Shown here piece by piece: positions 18,675-27,701 of a DNA stretch of 64,000 nucleotides (position 1 is the first letter of the stretch; the number at the start of each line of letters is the position of its first letter). The notes under the pieces were generated by a model. That model made no database searches. It was not told the origin of the DNA and worked only from the letters and a program-made list of their open reading frames with translations. The stretch covers positions 62,001 to 126,000 of the forward strand of contig JAHLLR010000003.1 of the NCBI GenBank assembly GCA_020444075.1. Reading direction: 5' to 3'. This DNA is from Deltaproteobacteria bacterium (GTDB lineage: Bacteria; Desulfobacterota; Desulfobacteria; Desulfobacterales; Desulfosarcinaceae). Both the position numbers and the translations under genes were made by a program.

Positions 18675-20528
18675 ATGGCATTGGAACTGGCTGAACGCAG
18701 GGACGTGGATTTTGTTCTTTACGAGCAATTGGGACTGGATAAATTGATCAAGCATGATCGCTTCCGGGAGTTCGACAAAAAGACCCTGGACCTGATCATC
18801 ACCGAAGCCCGTACACTGGCTGTCAAGGAACTGCTTCCCGCCAACGTTCCCGGGGACCGTGAAGGCTGCACCTTCGAAAGCGGATCGGTAAAGGTGCCCG
18901 AGGCCTATCGGCGGATTTTCGATCTCTATCGCCAGGGAGACTGGATCGCCCTGGCCGACGATCCTGAGGTGGGCGGCCAGGGCGTACCGGTGACTGCCAC
19001 GTCGGCGGTCCACGAATACTTCAACGGGGCCAATACTGCTTTTTGCATGTATCCGGGGCTGTGCCATGGGGCCGGCAAGCTTGTGGAACTGTTCGGAAAC
19101 GACGAACAGAAAAAATTGTACCTTGAGAAGATGTATGCCGGCCAGTGGGGCGGCTCCATGCTGCTCACCGAACCCGAGGCCGGCAGCGACGTGGGCAACC
19201 TGACCACCTCGGCGCAAAAGAACGGCGACGGCACCTGGTCTATAAACGGCAGCAAGATCTTCATCACCGGCGGCGAACAGGACCTGACGGAGAACATCAT
19301 CCATCCGGTGCTGGCGCGCATCGAGGGGGCGCCGGCCGGCACCAAGGGAATCTCGCTGTTCCTGGTCCCCAAGATCCGGGTCAAGGCCGACGGCAGCCTA
19401 GGCGAACCCAACGATGTGGTATGCACGGGTATCGAGGAGAAGCTGGGCATCCACGGCAGCGCCACCTGTTCGCTAACTTTGGGCGGCAGGGGGCAGTGCA
19501 TCGGAACCCTGCTGGGTGAGGAGAACAAGGGCATGCGGGTCATGTTCCACATGATGAACGAGGCCCGGCTGGGGGTGGGCATCCAGGGCTTCGCCATGGC
19601 CAGCGCCGCATTCTCCTTTGCCCTGAATTATGCCCGGGAGCGCAAACAGGGCAGGAACCTGCTGCAAATGATGAATCCCGATGCGCAATCGGTGCCCATC
19701 ATCCAACACCCGGATGTGCGGCGCATGCTCATGTGGATGAAAGCCCATGTGGAAGGCATGCGCAGCTTCGTCTATTATGTGGGCAGTTGTTTCGACCGGG
19801 TGGCCATCGCCGCGGACGACGCCGATCGGGAACGTTGGCAGGGGTTGATCGAAATGCTCACCCCCGTGGTCAAAGCCTATTGCACGGACAAGGCCTTCGA
19901 GGTGTGCAACCAGGCGGTGCAGACATACGGCGGCTATGGCTACACCATGGAATACCCGGTGGAACAGTACCTGCGGGATTGCAAGATCACCAGCATCTAC
20001 GAAGGCACCAACGGTATTCAGGCCATGGATCTGCTGGGGCGCAAACTGGGAATGAAGCAGGGTAAATATTTTATGGCACTGTTGGCGGAAATGCAAAAAA
20101 CCGTGGCGGCGGCCAAAGCCATCGAACTGCTGAAACCGATGGCCCTGAAGCTGGAAAAGGCTGTCAACCGATTGGGTGAAACCGCCCTGACCCTGGGCAC
20201 CACGGCCATGAGCCCCAAAGTGATGACGGCCTTTGCCTTTGCCCAGCCGCTCCTGGAGGTCACCGGGGATGTGATTATGGGATGGATGCATCTGTGGCGG
20301 GCAATCGCCGCCGTTCCCGGACTGGAAAAGCATGCCGGCAGCCTCGATCCCGCCGTCAGGAAAGAAAAAGCGCAAACCCACAGACATGCCGCCTTTTACG
20401 AGGGAAAAGTCCGGGTGGCCGAATTTTTTATTTTTACCCTGCTGCCCGCCGCCATGGGTAAAATGGATGCCATCAACGGCACCTGCGATGCCGCCATGGA
20501 AATGCCGGAAAAATCTTTTGGGAACTAG
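18675..20528 (+). CDS. Acyl-CoA dehydrogenase, long (~600 aa) form
   Basis: LTEPEAGSDVGNL, YGGYGYTMEYPVEQYLRDCKITSIYEGTNGIQAMDLLGRKL; paralogue of 2317-4173. Confidence 0.93.
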   Translation: MALELAERRDVDFVLYEQLGLDKLIKHDRFREFDKKTLDLIITEARTLAVKELLPANVPGDREGCTFESGSVKVPEAYRRIFDLYRQGDWIALADDPEVGGQGVPVTATSAVHEYFNGANTAFCMYPGLCHGAGKLVELFGNDEQKKLYLEKMYAGQWGGSMLLTEPEAGSDVGNLTTSAQKNGDGTWSINGSKIFITGGEQDLTENIIHPVLARIEGAPAGTKGISLFLVPKIRVKADGSLGEPNDVVCTGIEEKLGIHGSATCSLTLGGRGQCIGTLLGEENKGMRVMFHMMNEARLGVGIQGFAMASAAFSFALNYARERKQGRNLLQMMNPDAQSVPIIQHPDVRRMLMWMKAHVEGMRSFVYYVGSCFDRVAIAADDADRERWQGLIEMLTPVVKAYCTDKAFEVCNQAVQTYGGYGYTMEYPVEQYLRDCKITSIYEGTNGIQAMDLLGRKLGMKQGKYFMALLAEMQKTVAAAKAIELLKPMALKLEKAVNRLGETALTLGTTAMSPKVMTAFAFAQPLLEVTGDVIMGWMHLWRAIAAVPGLEKHAGSLDPAVRKEKAQTHRHAAFYEGKVRVAEFFIFTLLPAAMGKMDAINGTCDAAMEMPEKSFGN

Positions 20529-20663
20529 ATACCGAAAGATTCAATTCCGAATTGGGGGATTAAGGGATTAGGTGATTACTGGGTGTGGCGTCCGGCTGCG
20601 GCCCAATTCCAAAATCCCTGAATCCGGAATGCAGTTTTTTTCCAGGACTTCCGATTTCCGACC

Positions 20664-22202
20664 TCAGCCTTGCGGCTTTCGGCCTTTATACGCGTCCCGC
20701 ATGTCGCGTTTGAGCATCTTTCCGGCTACGTTGCGTGGAAACGCCTCCATGACGACCACGTCGCGGATGCGCTGGAATTTGGCATCCACGCGGCCGTTGG
20801 TCCATTGGATCAATTCCTCGGGATTCAGTTCGGCGCCGGGCATGGGCACTACCGCGGCAATGGGCACCTCGCCCCATTTGTCGTCGGGAACGCCGATCAC
20901 CGCGACCTCGCTGACGTCCGGGTGGCGGATGACGATCTCTTCGATGTCCTTGGGATAGACGTTCACCCCGCCGGAAATGATCATGTCCTTCATCCGGTCG
21001 ACGAGGAACAGAAATCCGTCTTCGTCCACGTAGCCCGCATCCCCGGTGTGCAGCCAGCCGTCGACAATGGCTTTTTCGGTCAGGTCCGGCCGCTTGTAGT
21101 AGCCGGGCATCATCATCGGGCTTTTGCCGCAGATTTCACCAATCTCTCCGGGTGCGCATTCCCGGCCTTCGGTGTCGAGAATGCGCATCTCCATGAACGG
21201 TGCCGGGACCCCCACGGAGCCGACCTTGCGAATGGCGTCATGCTTGTCCAGCACGGTCATGAACCCCTCGGTGAGCCCATACAGTTCATAGAAGCGCCCG
21301 GGCAGGGTTTTGTTGAGGCGGTGTTTGTACTCCAGGAGCAGCGGGGCGCCAACGTTGTGGATCATCTCCAGGGAGGCCAGCTTGTCGGGGTCGAAGGCCG
21401 GGCTGTTGAGGATGGCGACGATCTGGGCCGGCACCATGACCACGTGGGTGACTTTCTCTGTCTCGATGGCGCTGATAACCGCTTCCGCGTTGAAGCTTTT
21501 ATGGAGGATGTAGGTGGCACCCAGAAACATCCAGGGCATCAGGTCCAGCATGGCGCCGTTGAAGACGATGGCGCCGGCGTGCAGGGCGACGCTCTCCGGC
21601 GTCATGCGCCAGGAGGCGGCGAAGATGGTGCAATACATGGCGCGCACATAATGGGTGTGCACAATCCCCTTGGGCGCACCGGTGGTGCCGCTGGAGTACA
21701 TGATATTGTACATGTCGTGGTCGTCGACGGGGACCACTGGCGGGTTTTTCTCGCTTGCCGCCATGACGAAATCGTCGTAGCTGCAAAATCCGTCACGCCG
21801 GCCGTTTAAACCCACCAGCACATAGCGGTCATTGCCAATGGCAGGCAGATCCCCGCGGATGCGGTCCAGGACGTCGGCAAAACCGGCGTCGGCGATCACC
21901 ATCGCGGTGTCGGCGTCTTTCAGCAGGGTGGCCAATCCGCCTTCGTTGAGCATGGTGCTGCCCGGAACGATGACCAGACCCGTCTTGGCCGCCGCCCAGT
22001 AGGCGGCCATGAGTTGGGTGCAGTTGGGCAGCACGGTGGCGAATTTATCTCCCTTGACGAGCCCGCAGGCCAACAGTGCGTTGGCCAGTTTATTCACGTA
22101 AGCGTTAAATGCCTTATAGGAAAACCGTTCTTCACCGCAGACAAAGGCGAGATGGTCAGGGCGATAGCGTGCATGGTGGGGCAACAGGCTGCCGATGTTC
22201 AT
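20664..22202 (-). CDS. AMP-dependent (fatty) acyl-CoA synthetase
   Basis: MYSSGTTGAPKGIVHTH, WLHTGDAGYVDEDGFLFLVDRMKDMIISGGVNVYPKDIEE. Confidence 0.92.
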   Translation of the reverse strand: MNIGSLLPHHARYRPDHLAFVCGEERFSYKAFNAYVNKLANALLACGLVKGDKFATVLPNCTQLMAAYWAAAKTGLVIVPGSTMLNEGGLATLLKDADTAMVIADAGFADVLDRIRGDLPAIGNDRYVLVGLNGRRDGFCSYDDFVMAASEKNPPVVPVDDHDMYNIMYSSGTTGAPKGIVHTHYVRAMYCTIFAASWRMTPESVALHAGAIVFNGAMLDLMPWMFLGATYILHKSFNAEAVISAIETEKVTHVVMVPAQIVAILNSPAFDPDKLASLEMIHNVGAPLLLEYKHRLNKTLPGRFYELYGLTEGFMTVLDKHDAIRKVGSVGVPAPFMEMRILDTEGRECAPGEIGEICGKSPMMMPGYYKRPDLTEKAIVDGWLHTGDAGYVDEDGFLFLVDRMKDMIISGGVNVYPKDIEEIVIRHPDVSEVAVIGVPDDKWGEVPIAAVVPMPGAELNPEELIQWTNGRVDAKFQRIRDVVVMEAFPRNVAGKMLKRDMRDAYKGRKPQG

Positions 22203-22323
22203 CGATGCCTCCCTTTCGTTTCCAGAAGGTTAAAAGGAGTACAACCTTGGTTTTGATTATATCCCCTTAAAAATCAACAGCTAAGAGGAACCACTCACAA
22301 ACCTGCCCATTGGGGAATCCGTG

Positions 22324-22569
22324 TTACCGGCCTTTGATCTGCTCGAATGGCTTGCCTTCATCATTGCCGATCCACTTCACTGCGCCGGTCGCCGTATCGA
22401 TCACGAAGAGGTCCGGGAAATTGCCCCTGACCATCGCGGTCAACCGATATCTGCCGATCTGTGACGTCCTGTCGACAGGGGCGGCTCCGGTCAACAGCAG
22501 GAGCATGAGGACCATTGAAATACCAATCAAGATGAAAATTAGTTTTTGGCTGGCGTCTTTGCTTTTCAT
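22324..22569 (-). CDS. Small secreted or membrane-anchored hypothetical protein
   Basis: N-terminal hydrophobic segment LIFILIGISMVLMLLLLTGA then short soluble tail. Confidence 0.5.
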   Translation of the reverse strand: MKSKDASQKLIFILIGISMVLMLLLLTGAAPVDRTSQIGRYRLTAMVRGNFPDLFVIDTATGAVKWIGNDEGKPFEQIKGR

Positions 22570-22676
22570 GTCAATTCCTTTATCGGTTATTGGTGAAAAA
22601 CGTTAACGCAGGTTTTCATTTATGAAGCAGATTTCAACCGTTATTTTCTCAACTTATCCCCAGTCGTTATTACCGT

Positions 22677-23174
22677 TCATAGCTGCTGCAGTACCCCCGT
22701 CACCACCTGGTCCGGGGTCACGCCTTCGGTGGAGACCGTGATATCGGCAAAGCGTCGGTAGAGAAAGCGACGCTCCTCAAAAAGCATATCGATGGTCTGC
22801 CCGGGCATCCTCAGAACGCCCCGTTCGTCCAGGTTGCCCAGTCTTTCTTTCAGAGCCTCCAGGCCGATCATAAGGTAGACTGCCGGCCCCAATGACCTGA
22901 GGTGAGCCATGGCTTTTTCACTGTATACGGCGCTGCCGCCGGTGGCCACAACCCCGCAGTCCGGCGGCACGGCAAGCAGATAGCTTTCCTCGATGCTGCG
23001 GAATCCGTTTATGCCGTGTTCGGCAATGGTCTCCTGCAGGTAACACCCCTCGCCCGTCTGCATCAGGATATCCGTATCTAAAAAGGCTACGCCCAGACGC
23101 TTGGCCAGGAGCACGCCGATGGTGCTTTTGCCCGCCCCGGGCATACCGATGAGGATCAGGTTCTGCTTTTTCAC
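22677..23174 (-). CDS. aroK: Shikimate kinase family protein
   Basis: LILIGMPGAGKSTIGVLLAKRLGVAFLDTDILMQ; GFRSIEESYL; VVATGGSAVYSEKAM. Confidence 0.85.
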   Translation of the reverse strand: MKKQNLILIGMPGAGKSTIGVLLAKRLGVAFLDTDILMQTGEGCYLQETIAEHGINGFRSIEESYLLAVPPDCGVVATGGSAVYSEKAMAHLRSLGPAVYLMIGLEALKERLGNLDERGVLRMPGQTIDMLFEERRFLYRRFADITVSTEGVTPDQVVTGVLQQL

Positions 23175-23258
23175 CGTTGACCGCCCATCATATTTTGAAT
23201 ATCCAGCCGGATCGGTAGAAACCGCTCAGCTGCCGGCTGGGGCGAGGTTCCGATGACT

Positions 23259-25430
23259 TCATCTCAAAACTTTGTAATTTCCCTCATACCAGTTTTTAAG
23301 ATCACTGACATACCATTTGGAAAAACGCCTGTCCGATGGCCCGCCAGCCAGATTGGTATGGATCTCATCCGTGGCCAGATCGGCGATGAAGCGGTAGCCG
23401 GGGCTGAACGTCGTCAGTCGCCCGGCATTCTTAAATATTTGTCCCTGGGGGATGGTGGCCCGGCACCCGGGAAGGGTAAGCGGGCCGTAATCGAATCCCA
23501 GAAATTTCGGCAACTGGCCGCCGAACATCAGGTGGGCCAGGGTGATCGATCGGGTTTTGCCGTATGACACCGGCTCGACACCCAAGCCGGCGTCGATACC
23601 CTGCTTAAACAGCCGTTCTCTGGTTTGTCCGTCGAACCAGGCCGATGATTTCTTTTCCAAAATCCGGTCCAGGTTGGCGTAATAGTCGTTGAAGAGGCTG
23701 GTTTCCGAAAAAATATGGTTCACCACATCGGTTCCGAACCCGTGGTCGCCAAACACCACGTCAATAATGGCCCGGTAAACGGACTCGAAGAGCATGGCTC
23801 CTGTTGAGTCGGCATCATACCGCAAATCCCACGCTTTCAGAATGCGGCCGTTGTCCGTATCCGGCAGCAGCGGGCCGATGATTTCCATCAGCCTTTCCGC
23901 CTGCAGGGAATAAAGGTCGTAGTGCATGTCCTTCATGTAGGCCACATCGAGTTCACTGCCGGTTTCCAGCAATTGAACGATGCGGTCCGCCCGGTAAGGG
24001 CCCATGGCCAGGTTAATGGGATTGGAACGTCCCAGATAATTAAGGTCCTGGTTGGCCGTGGCGATGATGCCTTCGGGGGGATTGCGTACATTGGGCAAGT
24101 CCCCGGGATCGTTAAATCCTCCGGGATCAAATTGTTCATCCCATCCCGCGTGGGGAAGCAATCCACTGATTCCCTCAGGCCGTTTGAAATGGCGGCCGCT
24201 CATCTGATAGCCGATGTTTCCCCGGACATCGGCAAAGACCCAGTTCATGGCCACGGCCTCCACCTGACGATACAGTGCCATGGCCGTTTCCACCGTCTGC
24301 GCGTCCATCATCTTAATCAGGGTGTCGAAAACCTCTGCCCCGCATCCTTGGGCACCCGACCATCCCAGCACCAGATAGTGGCCTTCCTTATGAGGGTCGC
24401 CTTCCAGCAGTCCGTTTTCATTCTCATGGACCTGGATTCGGATGGAAGGCTTGTTCTTCACCTTGATCTCTTCTTCACGAACCGTAAAAGGCTTCCAGCC
24501 GTCTTTTCGAAAATAGTTGCCGTCCCGGCACCGTTCAATGCGGTAATCCAGCATATCCATATAGGCGTAGGTAGCGCTCCAGGCCAGGTGGTTGCTTCTG
24601 CCGATAATCAGTCCGGGGACACCGGGAATAGTGACACCCATCAGGGTGGTACGGGGCCGCCGGAGGATGACCTCCTGCCAGACATTGGGCAGGCGGTTGA
24701 CCTCCAGGTGGGGATCCCCGCACATGATTGGAAAGCCGGAACGGGTGTGGCGGCCGGCAACGGCCCAGTTGTTGGAGGCGTTGAAGCGCGGGAGCCGGTT
24801 GAGCCACTCGACCGCCGCCGGCACCAGGGGGGGCGAGAGCGCAACCTGGTCGATCAAGGCCGTGTCAATGGGGTCGGTGAGATAGGGGAACAGTTCCACC
24901 AATTTCTCTTCCGGCAGCCCTTTCTGGATCATCTCCACCAGAAATTTTTCCATATTGGCCTGGATGTCGGCCAAGCCTAAAAATCCGAATACCTTGGCCA
25001 GTCGCAGACAATCGGTCACTGCGTAGGGTTCCGGGTGCCGATATCCCATCAGTTTGAATTCATATACCGGCCCGTTCTCCGCCATCCAGTCGTTGAATCC
25101 ACTCACATAGGCATCCAGAGCCTTGCGGGTGTCGGATGAAATCCGGGCGATCTGCTCTTCCGGGTCCGGGAGAAAATTCATTCGTCTCATGTAGGTGTCG
25201 ATCTCAATCAGACCGTCATCGGCCTTGAGCAGTTCGGCGGCACGGCCCTGGAGAAGAATGCGCGTGAGCAGGGTCTGCATCTGGCGGTCGTTGGCGTGAA
25301 TCCACCCTAATCCCCGCATCAGATCCGCTGATGTCCTCGCGGTGATTTCCGGGATGCCGTGGTTGTTTCTCAGAATATGGATTTTCCCGTCGTCGCCTTC
25401 GAGGTCAACGGGCGCCTTTTTCAATTTCAT
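23259..25430 (-). CDS. Penicillin acylase family (Ntn-hydrolase) protein
   Basis: HGIPEITARTSADLMRGLGWIHANDRQMQ; NASNNWAVAGRHTRSGFPIMCGDPHL; WVFADVRGNIGYQMSGR. Confidence 0.9.
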   Translation of the reverse strand: MKLKKAPVDLEGDDGKIHILRNNHGIPEITARTSADLMRGLGWIHANDRQMQTLLTRILLQGRAAELLKADDGLIEIDTYMRRMNFLPDPEEQIARISSDTRKALDAYVSGFNDWMAENGPVYEFKLMGYRHPEPYAVTDCLRLAKVFGFLGLADIQANMEKFLVEMIQKGLPEEKLVELFPYLTDPIDTALIDQVALSPPLVPAAVEWLNRLPRFNASNNWAVAGRHTRSGFPIMCGDPHLEVNRLPNVWQEVILRRPRTTLMGVTIPGVPGLIIGRSNHLAWSATYAYMDMLDYRIERCRDGNYFRKDGWKPFTVREEEIKVKNKPSIRIQVHENENGLLEGDPHKEGHYLVLGWSGAQGCGAEVFDTLIKMMDAQTVETAMALYRQVEAVAMNWVFADVRGNIGYQMSGRHFKRPEGISGLLPHAGWDEQFDPGGFNDPGDLPNVRNPPEGIIATANQDLNYLGRSNPINLAMGPYRADRIVQLLETGSELDVAYMKDMHYDLYSLQAERLMEIIGPLLPDTDNGRILKAWDLRYDADSTGAMLFESVYRAIIDVVFGDHGFGTDVVNHIFSETSLFNDYYANLDRILEKKSSAWFDGQTRERLFKQGIDAGLGVEPVSYGKTRSITLAHLMFGGQLPKFLGFDYGPLTLPGCRATIPQGQIFKNAGRLTTFSPGYRFIADLATDEIHTNLAGGPSDRRFSKWYVSDLKNWYEGNYKVLR

Positions 25431-25638
25431 CGTGTCGACTCCTGTTAAAAAAACGGTATAACGGCCTGCCGGCGGAATCTTTCAAATCAGTCATGCATCT
25501 GCAGATCGGACGCCGATTGTCAAATCGCCTGAAGCCATTGCTGATGGGTAAACATTCGGAAAGGACATGGTTGAGGTGCGCTAACCGGAAAAAAAGCGCA
25601 TCCGCCCCAGATTGCGCTGGAGGGCCACCCTTCAGTTG

Positions 25639-27435
25639 CTATCCACCCGGACCGAAGGCAAAAAGCGACGTCGCCACGGCAACAGCGTGAAACAGCCAGG
25701 CCGGCAGGATGCTGTGCGACCGCTCCCTGATCATGCCGGCAGCCATGCCGAATATGGCCGCTACGGCGATGTATTTGATCAGGATGCCGTTGGTCAGAAT
25801 TCCTATGGGGTTGTCTGACATCATGGTCATCTGAAAACCGATGGTGGCTGCATACAACAGGGCCGATCCAATGGTGGGCCCGGAGAAGAACCACCGGCTT
25901 TCACAGTCCTGAATGCTGGCCAGCTGCGCCATCATGCCGTGTACCAGGCTTCTGAACAACAGTTCCAGGGAAAGGGGAATCAGGACCAGGGCAATCGTCC
26001 AGGCGGCTACGGGGTCGGCGGTAAAAAAAATTTCACCGGGTATCCGCATATCTCCGGTAAATCCGCAGATGACGGCCACGGGAAAAAGGCGCCACCAGTC
26101 TCTTCCAGTGGGAAGCATAATGCCAAACTGCCACGGCCTACGCAGCGCCACGACGCCGAGCATGATGAGGGTAAAAACCAAAAGCGCGGTGTGGAACCCG
26201 AGAATCGGGCTCCGGGCGACCTCGCCGAGTGCTTTCCGGCCCAGCCACCGGGCCGGCTCCCAGTTCTGACCGGTGGCAATGGCGGCGATAACGATAAGCA
26301 TTGAAAAGGCGGCGCTGGTTAAAAACCGTTTCACATGGCGGATGTCGCTGCGTTTTTCAATGACATCGCGGCAGGCCGAAACAATCTCTCCGGGTAAAAG
26401 CCGGGTGCCGCGATCCCTGGGTGAGCCGCCGATATCCCCGGATCCACCCCAGCGACTGACATTCATGCGGCCCTTGACCGCCGGGTCCATGAAATTCAAC
26501 CGTTGATACACATCCTCCAGGTTTACCGGCATGAACAGGTCCATCTGCCTCAGGGTATAGTCGTTTTCGCCCCTGCGCAGGGCTACCCATCCCAGCCGGT
26601 TGCCGTAGAGCTTGCTCAAATGGGGTTCCAACTCGTAGATGCCCAGATCCGATGCCACTACGACGGCAATGCGATTGTTGGTCAGCTCGATTCGGGCCAG
26701 TTCCTCGACACCCTTGAAATCATCCAGTTCCCCCAATTTGATCAGAAACTGATCTAACTTTCGCAGCACGCGGATGGTATAGTCGAGGAAATCGGTCTTG
26801 GGCCACTCCCCGGATTTCTTCAGCTCCAGCTCTTCCATGCGCAGGCGATCGATAACCCGCATCAGTTTCTGGAGCAGATCCACCGGCAAGCCGCTGAGTT
26901 CCCGCATTTCCAGACCCAGGGCATCGATAACCCCCTCCAACCTGACCAGTGCGAAAAGGGAGCGCCGGTGGATGGCCTCCCGGTTGTTGATCCGCTGGTG
27001 ATTGAGAATCAGCCAGATGGACAGGATGGTGTCGAGGTCCGGTTCGTTGGCAAAAATCTTCCATTCCCGGTCCCGCAGGTCCAGCCCCTTCACACACATG
27101 ATCAGGGCCTGCTCGCAAGTAGCCAGGGTGAAGGTCCGGACACATCCTTCGTGGTGGTCTAAATTGTAGATTTTTTTTTCGTGATCCAGAAAGGGTTCGG
27201 TCTGGGCGACACCGTCAAGAAATATGGTTCCGGGAGGGGCTTTGCGTGCGGCGGAGGCGGTGACGGTCAGGCCGGCCTTGATGAAGACCTGAAGGTTGGG
27301 GGTCTCCAGGCAGGTTAAAGCACGATCCGTTCCCACCTCTTTAATCGTATAGCGATCAGGAAAACCGTTTCCGGTGACATCCTGCTTGAGGGGAGCGTTT
27401 TCCAGCACAAAGGGCGAGCGGTCAATATCTTCCAT
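25639..27435 (-). CDS. Putative fusion: DHH-like N-terminal region and CPBP/CAAX-protease-like membrane C-terminus
   Basis: N-term IYNLDHHEGCVRTF and EPDLDTILSIWLIL; C-term multiple TMs with LSLELLFRSLVHG and LPAWLFHAVAV. Confidence 0.6.
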   Translation of the reverse strand: MEDIDRSPFVLENAPLKQDVTGNGFPDRYTIKEVGTDRALTCLETPNLQVFIKAGLTVTASAARKAPPGTIFLDGVAQTEPFLDHEKKIYNLDHHEGCVRTFTLATCEQALIMCVKGLDLRDREWKIFANEPDLDTILSIWLILNHQRINNREAIHRRSLFALVRLEGVIDALGLEMRELSGLPVDLLQKLMRVIDRLRMEELELKKSGEWPKTDFLDYTIRVLRKLDQFLIKLGELDDFKGVEELARIELTNNRIAVVVASDLGIYELEPHLSKLYGNRLGWVALRRGENDYTLRQMDLFMPVNLEDVYQRLNFMDPAVKGRMNVSRWGGSGDIGGSPRDRGTRLLPGEIVSACRDVIEKRSDIRHVKRFLTSAAFSMLIVIAAIATGQNWEPARWLGRKALGEVARSPILGFHTALLVFTLIMLGVVALRRPWQFGIMLPTGRDWWRLFPVAVICGFTGDMRIPGEIFFTADPVAAWTIALVLIPLSLELLFRSLVHGMMAQLASIQDCESRWFFSGPTIGSALLYAATIGFQMTMMSDNPIGILTNGILIKYIAVAAIFGMAAGMIRERSHSILPAWLFHAVAVATSLFAFGPGG

Positions 27436-27701
27436 GTCCGGAAATTATCCTGAGCTAAATATGAAGGCAGCTGATACAAATGAAGCTCGTGCTACCTATC
27501 CATAACAATCACCGCGGGGAGGGTCAACAGGTTAATGGTTTGCCACCATGACGACAATTCCTTTCCGAAGGGATTTATCTTTCTGTAATATCAGGTCGTT
27601 CAACATGTTGGTGGATGGCAACCGGGTTCAAAGGGCCTAGGGGGTGTCCCCCGATGATTTTATCTGGGAGTTAAGCCTCACCATTCCGGGCGCGATCGGT
27701 C

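Noticed and set aside
23922-24980. 352-aa plus-strand ORF opposite the penicillin acylase gene
   Set aside because: Antisense shadow ORF; no protein family features.
25639-27435. Considered calling a bona fide CAAX protease or defence system
   Set aside because: Catalytic motifs are degenerate and there are no neighbouring defence genes; reported only as an unusual fusion.
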